A stretch of DNA of 22,098 bases from Chara braunii (Eukaryota > Streptophyta > Charophyceae > Charales > Characeae). Every line of letters begins with the position of its first letter. Position 1 is the stretch's first letter. This document shows, one piece after another, positions 1 to 8,319 of this stretch. The DNA is taken from contig BFEA01000155.1 of the NCBI GenBank assembly GCA_003427395.1, positions 2,080,133-2,102,230 on the forward strand, in the 5' to 3' direction. The position numbers were made by a program, and so were the translations under genes. Under the pieces are notes generated by a model. That model saw only the letters and a program-made list of their open reading frames with translations. It ran no database searches and was not told the origin of the DNA.

Positions 1-81
1 GGGGGGGGAGCTGTGCCAAGCTGTCCATTATGTGACTCTGACACGTGCTACTTCATTTCTTCTTTGCCTTTTGCCTTCAAG

Positions 82-281
82 GAAATGTTCCAAGACGCAC
101 GCCCGGCATTATGGCTCTCATGTCAATGCTACTCCCGACAAGTCCCCCACCTGAAGAGCAACTGCCAAGCAAATGGAATGCTGATTGTTTCATTCATACA
201 ATGCAAAACCTGCTTAACATCAGTGGCACTCCTATAGTTGGAGGCGCCTTCCAACAGCTTCCCCGGGCCAATCGTCAATGA
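82..281 (+). CDS. Possible terminal exon of an unidentified gene
   Basis: A pyrimidine-rich stretch ending in CTTCAAG at 75-81 looks like a 3' splice site. It is followed by an open frame to a TGA at 279-281. The encoded segment contains MALMSMLLPTSPPPEEQ and ends in VGGAFQQLPRANRQ, a composition more protein-like than the surrounding frames. I do not recognise the family. A second frame is also open to 237. Earlier exons would lie before the window. This is a weak call; chance openness is quite possible. Confidence 0.2.
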
Positions 282-1160
282 CATCATCCGAGCCCACCAA
301 ACTAAGACTCACCCACACGCGCTTGCACTTGCACACACAGCGTCCAAACTCAACAAGTAAGCATGGGGCATACATACATGCAAGACCGCTTGATCACAAA
401 GATATCCAGAGAACACAGCAAACAAAGTCTGATGCTGAATCTTTACCAAAAACATCAACGGGACAACAGACTGGATTTTCTCAGAAAAGTCCAGAGTACT
501 TGCACAGCAGAAAACAAAAACGATGCTGCAAAGGTAACGGCTCCCCAAACAAAACACGCAAAGATAAAGAAAAAAGAATGTTCGGTGGTATTCCGTGCTA
601 TTTTCTTGCACGTTTCGTCTGCTCTCAGGCTCTTCTTTTTCTTATTGTGAAAGAAGCGGCATATGATAGGGCAGTTCCTTATGCGTTTTCTTTCTTTTGT
701 GCTTTTTTCTTTTTTCTGTTTTTGTGAGCGAAGCCGCAACGGGTCATCTAGTTAGTTGATGACAGCTTTAATGAAGAAAACAATATAACAGATTTATTGT
801 GTCTCGTATTAGTTTTACTGTTGGGTTGACCCATGTCAAATGTGTTGCATTGCTTGTATAAGGTGAGATTCCTTGCTTGTATAGGTAAGATTCCGGTGGT
901 TTTGGATAAATATTGACTTTACAAACAAAACTGTTTCATTGGTGGATTGGCTCATCTTAAGCATGCGTCATTGTCTGCAATAGAGGTAAAAGTGCTATGA
1001 CTTTGGATCTACTCATCTGGGTGGAATAGGGGAAGTTATGGTGATAATTCATAACACACATTGCAAGGTTGGTGTGAGTAAAGGCGACCACTTTTCTCAG
1101 GGTTATCGCTGACTCTGGGCGATGTGGTGAGTCCTTGTCCATTAGTCAAATGTATCCTGG
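282..1160. other. Non-coding stretch with no recognised gene
   Basis: Short frames on both strands here are rich in Lys, Phe or Ser and overlap each other with no family resemblance. The 540-730 part is strand-asymmetric, A-rich then T-rich. If the exon before it is real, its 3' untranslated region would lie here. I see no RNA gene or repeat of note. Confidence 0.5.
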
Positions 1161-1161
1161 G

Positions 1162-1218
1162 TAGACTGTCGGGGTTCAACCTCCTGACAAGTCGGTGAAA
1201 GTCCGACGAAACAGTCTG
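1162..1218 (+). ncRNA. Type III hammerhead ribozyme fold, core substitution
   Basis: The segment folds as a type III hammerhead. Stem III pairs AGACTGT (1163-1169) with ACAGTCT (1211-1217), seven Watson-Crick pairs, extendable by a T-G wobble. GTC at 1168-1170 is the cleavage triplet. Stem I is the short hairpin 1171-1183. The core strand CTGACAA is at 1184-1190. Stem II is GTCGG/CCGAC (1191-1195 with 1203-1207) around a 7-nt loop, and the second core strand GAAA is at 1208-1211. The canonical core is CUGANGA, so the conserved G8 is A here, which is expected to abolish or cripple cleavage. A related copy lies at 17104-17161. It is probably a decayed copy from a mobile repeat. Confidence 0.8.
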
Positions 1219-1257
1219 GCAAAGTCATGAGTTTCTTGAGTGTATAGCGGATATGAC

Positions 1258-1260
<3 letters not shown>

Positions 1261-1336
<76 letters not shown>

Positions 1337-1373
1337 TCTCTCTGACACACACACACACACACACACACATACA
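1261..1373. repeat. (AC)n dinucleotide microsatellite
   Basis: A nearly pure AC tract runs from 1261 to about 1331, is broken by ATACACTCTCTCTG, then resumes to about 1371. It starts about 40 bases after the hammerhead fold and ends just before the putative first recognised exon of the MED28-like gene. Open frames through it encode only poly(Thr-His) or poly(Val-Cys) and are not genes. Confidence 0.95.
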
Positions 1374-1386
1374 CAGAGTGGATGGG

Positions 1387-3948
1387 ATGAGGAAAGAGTT
1401 TGGGGTTCTTGATAGCACACGTGCTGTCTGCACGCAGGAATACTGGTCCACATCTGCGCATCAGTTTCATGCATTCCTGTCCTCCGTCCTTGAGTCTTCT
1501 TTGCTGTTGAGGGAATGGATTGAGTGCTTTTCAGACTGTACAAAAAATTTGATTATCGTGCACATTTCCGTGATCCTGGCATCTCTTCGTTTTGGTTGTT
1601 GTGTGCTACTGTATGTAGCCGATGTGGAGGGACGTATTCGTGAGTTCCTGGATGCTGCCTGTGAATTAGAAGCGAACTTTGTTAACCTCCGACTGCAGCA
1701 TCAGCAAGACCGGAAGTCAGTGCTGAAGAAGGTAGTTTCATTCCTTCCCTCTCCTTCTCCTTGCACCTCTCTTGTCTGCCTTTTTTCTACCCCCCCTCTC
1801 TACCTGTCCTCTCTTCTGCCTTTCTCTCACCTTTTCTCCTACCCTTTCTTCTTCCCCCTCTCGCGCTGTAATATCTCTTCTTCAATTACCCCAATCCCCT
1901 CCTCCCGTCTTCTACCCTTCTCTCCCTCCTTCCCTCCCGTGCAATTCTTTTCCTCCCTCCCCTTTTCCCCTCCTGTCCTTCTCCCCTCCTCCCCTCCTTT
2001 CTTTCACTTATCCCCATCCCCTTTCACCCCCTCCTGTCTTCTACCTTTCTCTCCCTCCTTCCATGCAATGCAGTTCTTTTCCTTCCTCTCCTTCTCTCCT
2101 TCTCTCCTTCTTCTCTACTCTCCTTCTTCTCTACTCTCCTTCTCTCCTTTTCTCTTCTCCTTTCCTCTACCATTCTCTTTCCCCCCCCCTTCCCGTTTGC
2201 CCCCTCGATGTTTTCAGTGGTCTATGCTGAGGTGTGCCGAATGGTTTGGCCGTACTCCACGGGAGTACTTTCTGTATTATTAGGGGGATGGTGTACTCTC
2301 AGGGGGGCATACTCCGAGGTGAGACTTTTTGGACTTGTACTTTTGCCCTGGACGGAAGGAAGCATGGGCTCTCTTGGTTTGTGGTGGAAGTGGGATGGTT
2401 GGCCACGAGCTTCACGAGGAGGTGCAGAGAGTATTGCTGCAGGTTGTAGTTCCCACGGCCTGCTGTTTTGGAGCACATGGAGAGAGGTCCACTACTCTGG
2501 TTGGGTGTTTAAGTGGTGGCACTCTGGGTGACATGGGGAAGTCCTGTGGTTTCACCCCTGGCTTGTGGAGTGTTTGTGGATATAACTCAAAGGGGAGGGC
2601 TGTTGTCACAAGTTTGTATCCCTGGGGGTTGAGTTCATTGGACCAGGCAAAGTGCAGTGGTCGGAGTTATTAGCCGATGTGGCTCCTTGCATGAACCTTT
2701 CGCCCGTATGTGCTGTTTTTCAGTGGACGAAGGAGCGGCATTGCTTATACGCCAGCATGGTAAGATCGTCAGACCCTTTTTATTCTGGTCATGTGATTGT
2801 ATCTGGATTCGAACTCAGGTCTGTATTTCAACAGTTTGTGGGTGTACCCACTGAGCTAGGCCCGTTGGTAGGATATGTCTATACATGACGCTCTTGTTCA
2901 CTTATACTCAGTAAGTCTTCCTGTCCCCGCTATACCTCATGTCGGCTGGCAATTGAACCACCTGCACACCTTCTGGTCTTAGGCCCTCGCTCCACTACAC
3001 AACACTCTACATGCATTTGGACGCTCTCTGGACCAGATACGTTCGAAAATGTTGAACTCGTCCCAATGCACCTGGTCTAGCGAGTCGTCCAAATGCATGT
3101 AGAGAGTGGAGCGCCGCCCTTATTCTGTTACCAAGTTCTGAGGTCTTGGTCAGACAGCAGACCTTTCCTGCGTGCAGTTGGCACTGGTAGGCTGAGACCT
3201 TTACCGTGGGGAGGCAAGCAGACCTGGACCTCTGCCGCAGTTAGGCCTTTATGCCAGGAGTTTTACCGGGTCTTTATCCTGGCATAAAGGCCTAACTGCC
3301 GCAGTCTGAGGCGGAAAGCCTTATCCATTTGTACCGCTGGACCTGGGCTTCGACCTGGCATAGAACTAGTTAGACCCCCAGGTTCCCAACAGGGTCCTAC
3401 TGGCCTTCCTACAGACTCTGCCAGCTGACCAGGTCGAAGGCGGTAGGCTTTATCCATTTGTACCGCTGGACCTGGGACTCAACCTGGCGTAGACCTAGCT
3501 AGACGCTGAGGTTCCCAACAGAGGTCCCACTGGCCTTCCTACAGACTCTTCCAGCTGATCCATTAACTGTTGATACAATTTGCAGATCTCGGGGGTTCGG
3601 GAACAAGCACCGGACCTTGCAGTTTGATGAAAATAACGAAAATGCGCATTCACTGTTCAGTGTTCAGCAGAAATTTTCACACTTGAAGAAACATTTCTGT
3701 TTAGTATTTTACTTAGAATGGTTGGACTATCCAACAATGCCAAAAAAGCAAATTGAGGCGTCCTGCAGCTGTGTGTCGTTTTTCAAGATGTTTGCGCCTT
3801 TGTTGTCGTGCAGGAAATTGCAACCTTGGAAGCAGAGATTCGCGAAAAGGATGCACTTGTGAAGAAAACGCAGGCTTCGATCAACGCGTGGCGGCAACAG
3901 GTGGCAGCAGCGCAATTAACACTTGAAAAGTCTCTGAAGGAGGTCTGA
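1387..3948 (+). CDS. MED28: MED28-like Mediator subunit (spliced, three exons proposed)
   Basis: Proposed exons are about 1387-1537, 1619-1731 and 3814-3948, with GT-AG introns 1538-1618 and 1732-3813. Exon 2 encodes DVEGRIREFLDAACELEANF and ends in SVLKK. Exon 3 starts EIATLEAEIREKDALVKK and ends LEKSLKEV plus TGA (3946-3948). The junction is phase 0 and joins SVLKK to EIATLE. From memory, plant and animal MED28 share this order: a helix before an FLD/FMEAA segment, then LKK-D/E-I, then a coiled coil with a KDxLVxK motif, and plant MED28 also ends soon after it. MED28 is a small coiled-coil head-module subunit of the RNA polymerase II Mediator. Exon 1 (VLESSLLLREWIECFSD) is less certain: it could start at ATG 1387 or at an acceptor at 1436, and further upstream exons may be missing. 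Exons 2 and 3 are the solid part. Confidence 0.6.
1741..2216 (+). repeat. Polypyrimidine (CT-rich) tract with internal duplication
   Basis: This is about 460 bases of almost only C and T on the plus strand. Segments near 1890-1965 and 2012-2090 resemble each other (both contain TCTTCTACC, TCTCCCTCCTTCC and GCAATtc-like strings), so the tract grew partly by duplication. It ends in GATGTTTTCAG at 2207-2217, a textbook 3' splice-acceptor sequence. Long frames across it encode only Ser/Pro/Leu/Phe-rich peptides and are artefacts of composition. Confidence 0.85.
2797..2866 (-). repeat. tRNA-like segment (SINE head or tRNA pseudogene)
   Basis: Read on the minus strand, an A-box-like TAGCTCAGTGGG (2858-2847) is followed 42 bases later by a B-box-like GAGTTCGAATCC (2816-2805). 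This is the spacing of an RNA polymerase III internal promoter. A CTGT/ACAG anticodon-like hairpin with loop TGAAAT lies between them. The D arm lacks a good 3' partner and the acceptor stem is not convincing, so this is not a functional tRNA. A tRNA-derived SINE head or a decayed tRNA is most likely. Confidence 0.6.
2945..2998 (-). repeat. Second, weaker tRNA-like segment
   Basis: On the minus strand TAGTGGAGCGAGG (2997-2985) resembles an A box and GTGGTTCAATTGCC (2961-2948) a B box. The spacing of about 37 bases is slightly short for a tRNA. It lies about 80 bases from the first tRNA-like segment, in the same orientation. No full cloverleaf could be drawn. Confidence 0.35.
3005..3104. repeat. 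Inverted repeat, 19-bp perfect outer arms
   Basis: Arms CTCTACATGCATTTGGACG (3005-3023) and its exact reverse complement (3086-3104) flank about 62 bases. Inner segments GGACCAG (3030-3036) and CTGGTC (3072-3077) also pair, so the arms are longer but imperfect. A small GTTC/GAAC hairpin sits in the loop. This could be a foldback element or MITE remnant in the intron. Confidence 0.85.
3237..3299. repeat. 23-bp perfect hairpin
   Basis: Positions 3237-3259 and 3277-3299 are exact reverse complements around a 17-base loop. The stem contains AGTTAGGCCTTTATGCCAG. Transcribed within the intron it would form a stable hairpin on either strand. Confidence 0.9.
3308..3558. repeat. Two-copy tandem duplication, period about 129
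   Basis: Copies start near 3308 and 3437. Both contain TATCCATTTGTACCGCTGGA, then ACCTGGNNTNNACCTGG, AGGTTCCCAACAG, CTACTGGCC or CCACTGGCC, and TTCCTACAGACTCT, and end in CCAGCTGA. They differ by scattered substitutions and small indels. It directly follows the 23-bp hairpin. Confidence 0.85.
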
Positions 3949-5345
3949 CATGTATAATTCATGTTCTAACCAAGCTAGTGATAATCGAACCCCTGACTAT
4001 GCCATTCACCTAGAGTAGTAGTAGTAGTAGTCGTCGCCGTCGTCATCCTAGTGCCAATGGTAGTAAGTTGTGGTTGTTGATCGTAATATCGGTGGCTGCT
4101 TATTTGATTTCTCTGTTAATTTTGACAACAGCAGAGCCATCTTCTTCTTCTTCTTCTTCTTCTTCTTCTTCTTCTTCTTCTTCTTCTTCTTCTTCTTCCT
4201 CCGCCTGCTCTTCTTCTTCTCCTTCTCCTTCTTCGGCGGCGGCAGCGGCTTTGGCTTTGGTGTTGTTATCGTTGCCCTCATATTTGTCTTCGTCTTCTTG
4301 CAGCAGCGGTTGCAGTGCTATAGATATGGACTCTGTAGTGTTTCCAGAAAGTGTTTGATTTGTTGAACCAACTTGAACGGTCCTCCTGCCAACGTGAGTG
4401 GCACAATGATTGTGCGGGACTAGTTTTTTTTGCAGATTTCTTACAATTTTGTTACAGGGTTGATAACTTGATACTGAGGGATTCATTTTGTTGTCCTTGA
4501 GAGTCCTCACTCTTTCAGAACTCTGTGCGGATCTGAACAGCCTGAGTTTTCCTTCAGGGGCAATCAGCTCTAAGCATTGGGGGAAAGACTCTCAGATCTA
4601 GTCATAACAGTGTTTAATACATCTGCACAGATTCTGCAGTCTTGCTCTCCCATCTTCTTTGTTATTAATGAAGTGTTCACCAAATCATGTAATGACTTCT
4701 CTTTTTGGTCAGGTATCTAGAGAAGTATATTTTCTTTCCTATTCATGGAAGGATTGAAAACAAAGAAGTTAAAGATAAGAAGGAAAGTATAAACAAAAAC
4801 TAGTAGTAGTCGAAGAAGAAGAAGAAGAAGAAGAAAGAAGAAAGAAGAAGAATGGAAATGGTAAAGAGGATGAGGAGATGAGCAGTAAGTAATACCTACA
4901 TGTGGAAGGAAGGAAGGGTGGGTACTCCTATAAGAAGAAATGCATGTGCTTTCTTCATCTTCTGGCTGTGCGATGAAGAGAATCGGAGCTCCGTTCTTGG
5001 CGTTCGTGGTTCAAACTTCAAAGTAATTATTTGATACATGTTCATTGCGAGAGCAAAGGATTGAATGTTTGACATTCCCAACTTGAAGAAACCTCGCGAG
5101 AAGTGACGGGCGGCCAGAGAAGCAGTAGCAGTTTGAATATTTGGTACTACCACCAAGATCTGCACCGCGGGGACCCGCTTCACCTAGGCTCACTCTGCAG
5201 TCTTCACAGCAGCTACCTTGCCCTCCTGCTCGGCAACGGTGGTTGTGTTCTTGCCAAGTTGTTTCATCTCCTTTATTGAAAACAAACTAATGAAATTTTA
5301 ATATTCAGTAAGGAATACTAAGGATCATATTAGATCATTAGAAGT
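3949..5345. other. Intergenic stretch with trinucleotide microsatellites
   Basis: (TAG)n then GTC-rich repeats lie at 4013-4045, a pure (TTC)n of about 58 bases at 4140-4197, and (GAA)n at 4814-4850. Long frames here read only poly-Ser, poly-Phe, poly-Lys or poly-Glu. On the minus strand near 5269-5195 a short segment reads MKQLGKNTTTVAEQEGK, with an AAAG acceptor-like and a CAAG|GTAGC donor-like edge. It could be a small exon, but nothing supports a gene around it. Confidence 0.6.
4140..4200. repeat. (TTC)n / (GAA)n trinucleotide microsatellite
   Basis: About 19 uninterrupted TTC units are flanked by related TCTTCTTC and GGCGGCGGCAGCGG strings. The purine strand of such repeats can form triplex DNA. 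Confidence 0.95.
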
Positions 5346-7121
5346 ATGGCTGGGTGTTTAGGCTTACAGCTTCCCACACTATGCTCATCGTTTGCGATAC
5401 ACTGTCAATCGCATGCACCCTGCGCTAATGTGCTTCTCTTCGGAGACAGCCATGGCTCCTCCTCTGGCCTGTGCGCCGCAGGTGACCTTGTGAAGTCGGC
5501 AACATCACATCCGTGCACTAACAGAATTGCAGCACCACAGAGATGCCTTCTTGGCATCTTGCGCACTAAGATGGGTCCCCGGCATCACAGCGAAGACCGG
5601 CCTGTGTGCGCTGGTACATCCCTGCTCTTCGCACAGAAAATGATTCACCAGCAAGGGGTCTTCGCTCATCCTCCGCTGTCGAGCATACCTCCATCGACCC
5701 GCGACAGGATAAAGCTAGTTCATGCCACCATGGAAGTGCCTCTCTGTAGCATCACAGACACAGAGAGCGTCTCGTTGTCGGCAGCTCGGGGCGGTGTTGT
5801 CGATTCATATTTCGGCTTCTCATTGCGCTCTGCAGGAGGCAGCAAAGTGGGTTTCGCAGATGCTCTCTGCAGACCTGCTGGGTCTACGAGACTGAGGAGA
5901 AACTACTCTTTTCTATTGTCGACACGACAACCATTGTGTTCTGGTCATGTCGTCTCGGCAAGATCTGGGGTACTGGGGTGCGATGAAGTCCTATCACCTG
6001 GCAAGAGAGGAGTTTGTCAGGGTTTTCTGATGCCAGGCGCAGTTGATAGACTTGCGGTTGGTAGGAATAGGACCGGTTTTCTGTCCAGGAGGTTAGCAGA
6101 TATCGACGATGGGGATGTCAATCGAAGAGACTTTGCGGCGTGCACCAGCTACCGAACAAGTGTGATCGCCAGAATGGCAACGAGTGTTACAGAGAGAGTT
6201 GTTTTCCCCGACTTCCTTCCTCCCGAAGTTGAGGACATCGAAGAGGAGATGGCGAGGGACATGGCCATGAGAATTGAGAAGCTTCCTGTCCAAGGGAGTT
6301 TCTGCGACATTGCGATTCCCTCCAGCTTTGTCGGACCCTTATCCTCCTCCAATGACCAAACTACTTCATCGCCCATGCCGATCGTCTTGCTCCACGGATT
6401 TGACAGCTCTTGTCTCGAATTCCGGAGACTTCATATGCGCCTGTGCCGTGGAGGTGCAGAAGCATGGGCAGTGGATATCCTGGGGTGGGGGTTTTCGGAC
6501 ACGGTCAACAAAGGCGTAAAGCAGTTTGGACCGGCGGAAAAGACGGAACACCTATTTGAGTTCTGGAGGCAACATATTAGGAAACCCATGTTAGTGGTGG
6601 GCGCAAGCCTTGGCGGTACCCTCGCATTGGAATTAGCACTGACACATCCTGAGGCGGTTGCGCAGATTGCACTTATCGATGCCCAGGGCTTTGCTGAAGG
6701 AACCGGCAACTTGGCGAAACTACCCGACTTCCTCGCTTACGCAGGTGTTGCAGTTCTGAAAAGCCAGTTGCTGAGGGAGTTGGCAAATAGGATGACTTAC
6801 CACGATGTGAAAACTTATGCCACTGCAGATGCGGTTAGAGTAGGACGGCTCAGCTGCCTGATGCCGGGCTGGGCGCAGGCACAGGTGAGCTTCATCAAGA
6901 GCGGCGGATTCAATGTAGCTCGCAGGATCCCGGAGGTCAGGCAAAAGACGTTAATCATCTGGGGCGAGGAGGACAAAATAATCCCACCGTCGACAGCTCA
7001 GGTGTTTGTTGATCTGCTTCCTTGTTCGTCGCTCACATGGATTCCAGAGTGCGGTCACGTACCACACCTTGAGAAGCCTGCAATGGTTGCAGAGAGACTA
7101 CTTGCATTTGTCAACGAGTAA
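5346..7121 (+). CDS. Alpha/beta hydrolase, cyanobacterial/plastid type, probable plastid protein
   Basis: This intact intronless gene encodes 591 residues. The hydrolase domain spans about 344-590: LLHGFD (His350, oxyanion region), AWAVDILGWGFSD, nucleophile elbow GASLGG (Ser421), IIWGEEDKIIPP (Asp543) and CGHVPHLEKP (His571). The Ser-Asp-His triad is complete. FLPPEVEDIEEEMARDMAMR just before the domain, and the HGFDSSCLEFRRL wording, match cyanobacterial and chloroplast alpha/beta hydrolases as I remember them, which suggests endosymbiotic origin. The first 276 residues have no recognised domain. The opening stretch is rich in Ser, Cys and Ala and poor in acidic residues, like a plastid transit peptide. 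Met277 (6174) is an alternative start giving a bacterial-length protein. Substrate unknown: pheophytinase-like, esterase or C-C hydrolase roles cannot be told apart. Confidence 0.88.
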   Translation: MAGCLGLQLPTLCSSFAIHCQSHAPCANVLLFGDSHGSSSGLCAAGDLVKSATSHPCTNRIAAPQRCLLGILRTKMGPRHHSEDRPVCAGTSLLFAQKMIHQQGVFAHPPLSSIPPSTRDRIKLVHATMEVPLCSITDTESVSLSAARGGVVDSYFGFSLRSAGGSKVGFADALCRPAGSTRLRRNYSFLLSTRQPLCSGHVVSARSGVLGCDEVLSPGKRGVCQGFLMPGAVDRLAVGRNRTGFLSRRLADIDDGDVNRRDFAACTSYRTSVIARMATSVTERVVFPDFLPPEVEDIEEEMARDMAMRIEKLPVQGSFCDIAIPSSFVGPLSSSNDQTTSSPMPIVLLHGFDSSCLEFRRLHMRLCRGGAEAWAVDILGWGFSDTVNKGVKQFGPAEKTEHLFEFWRQHIRKPMLVVGASLGGTLALELALTHPEAVAQIALIDAQGFAEGTGNLAKLPDFLAYAGVAVLKSQLLRELANRMTYHDVKTYATADAVRVGRLSCLMPGWAQAQVSFIKSGGFNVARRIPEVRQKTLIIWGEEDKIIPPSTAQVFVDLLPCSSLTWIPECGHVPHLEKPAMVAERLLAFVNE

Positions 7122-7300
7122 GGTGTGCTGAAGTTCTTGCTTCGGGTTACACTCTTTTTGGGGTTTAAAAAGCTACCTCTTGTGGTTTTGCATTGCTTTT
7201 CGCGGTCTTTTGTAAAAAATTTCTACCGCTGATTGCATGTGGTCCTCATTAGGTCTATTTGACTCTTATCTTTTGCGGGAGGGAACAAAGCAAATGCCCG

Positions 7301-7386
<86 letters not shown>

Positions 7387-8130
7387 AATAAGCGGTCCCC
7401 TCGCTAGAGGAGGTGATAAGAGCATCCCCCACTAGCGAGGTTGGTTGCTCCGATCTATTAGTGGGGAGCAGCACTTGCTGCAAAACGGGTCCAGCGTCCC
7501 ATCATACATCAGACAAACCTGCCGGCATTGATTACCCTTGCAGAGGATTGACTGAGCAGGCAATGCTGAAACGGGTCCAGCTTCCCATCATATATCAGAA
7601 GGGTTTGCCTTGGCAGGTAATGAGATACACCATCGAGAATAGAAGATATGTGGGCTTCCTGCTTGGGTGGGTGAATAAGTTGCTTCTTCAAGTTGTCTGT
7701 TTCTTCTCTTGGCATAAATGAATTGAAAACATGGAGTGATCTAAAAGCATGTCCACAAAAAGAAAGAAAAGCAAAAAAAAAAGCATTAGTGATATAAAAG
7801 CATATCGACAAGAAAAGAAAAGGGGAAAAGAAAAAGGAACATATTGATAGGTCATTCTCACTACTTCGAGAGAAGTTTGAGGACATGGGTATAGTCATGC
7901 TAGGACTTTAATGGCAAATTGGGTCCGGATCTCGGCTACCAGCTGGGCTGCCTGGGTCACCTTGTTTTCCCGGGCACCCCGGCCGTGCAAGGACCAGGGA
8001 AGGTCCCAGCAAAAAAAAGGAAAACAAAAAAGTCCAAAAAATCCGAAAAGCAACTATGTTATGCAGAAAAATAAACTGAACAACCTTTGCCTCAGGGTTA
8101 CATCGAAATTCTTTACCAAAAACAAAAAAT
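7122..8130. other. Gene-free stretch downstream of the hydrolase
   Basis: It contains the T84 tract (7302-7385), a 9-bp hairpin CCTCGCTAG/CTAGCGAGG (7399-7407 with 7432-7440), and a near-identical pair of about 36-base segments at 7477-7513 and 7565-7599 (both with ACGGGTCCAGC and CCCATCAT). The 7740-8130 part is A-rich with CG-rich islands. No gene was recognised and no clear AATAAA signal follows the hydrolase stop. Confidence 0.6.
7302..7385. repeat. T84 homopolymer
   Basis: Eighty-four uninterrupted T follow CAAATGCCCGC and precede GAATAAGCGG. On the minus strand this is a poly(A) run, as at the tail of a retroposed RNA. I found no flanking target-site duplication, so a simple homopolymer expansion or an assembly effect is equally possible. 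Confidence 0.95.
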
Positions 8131-8312
8131 AAACAGAACTGCCCAGTAAACCGTCGGCAGTGAGGTAGAAGAGGAGAAGAGGACAACAACCGAGGGGCTG
8201 TGACAAACTGTTTCCTCGGAGTTTCACCAACTCACAGTTTGTCACAGCCACTCGTTTGTTGTCCTCTTCTCCCTCGCTGCCGACGGTTTACCGGGCAGTT
8301 CTGTTTGACGAC
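8131..8312. repeat. Foldback repeat of the hammerhead-associated family
   Basis: Left arm 8131-8211 and right arm 8234-8306 are near-perfect reverse complements; the left arm carries a small insertion near GAGGAGAAG. The spacer is 22 bases. The right arm (TTTGTCACAGCC, then GTTTGTTGTCC, then TTTACCGGGCAGTTCTGTTT) is clearly homologous to 17159-17226, which follows hammerhead copy 2. So this is two opposed copies of one repeat family. The LTR retrotransposon begins 7 bases after it. Confidence 0.85.
8190..8247 (-). ncRNA. Truncated hammerhead remnant at the foldback apex
   Basis: On the minus strand the foldback spacer reads TGAGTTGGTGAAACTCCGAG followed by GAAAC. This aligns with the stem II and GAAA strand of the hammerheads at 1191-1212 and 17134-17155. 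Stem I, the cleavage site and most of CUGANGA are missing; only CTG-TGAG remains. The arms take the place of an extended stem III (GACAAACTG with CAGTTTGTC). It is inactive as a ribozyme and diagnostic of family membership. Confidence 0.65.
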
Positions 8313-8319
8313 ACATATC

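Larger units (their letters stand above)
1732..3813 (+). other. Long intron 2 of the MED28-like gene
   Basis: The donor is AAG|GTAGTT after 1731 and the acceptor is GTCGTGCAG ending at 3813. The intron is about 2.1 kb and holds a 460-base polypyrimidine tract, two minus-strand tRNA-like segments, two large inverted repeats and a two-copy tandem duplication. Frames open inside it have no family resemblance. Confidence 0.55.

Noticed and set aside
590-660. Minus-strand CGAAAC with a CTGA-like string, a possible hammerhead
   Set aside because: No stem II between the strands and no cleavage triplet with a pairing stem III.
1142-1543. Minus- and plus-strand frames through the AC tract
   Set aside because: They encode only dipeptide repeats (Thr-His, Val-Cys) and exist because the repeat has no stop codons.
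1740-2283. Long Ser/Pro/Leu/Phe-rich frames
   Set aside because: Pure effect of the polypyrimidine tract; two overlapping frames look equally good.
2797-2866. Functional tRNA gene
   Set aside because: The D arm and acceptor stem do not pair, so only the polymerase III box motifs are supported.
4048-4510. Poly-Lys, poly-Ser, poly-Phe and poly-Glu frames
   Set aside because: Translations of the (TTC)n repeat in different frames.
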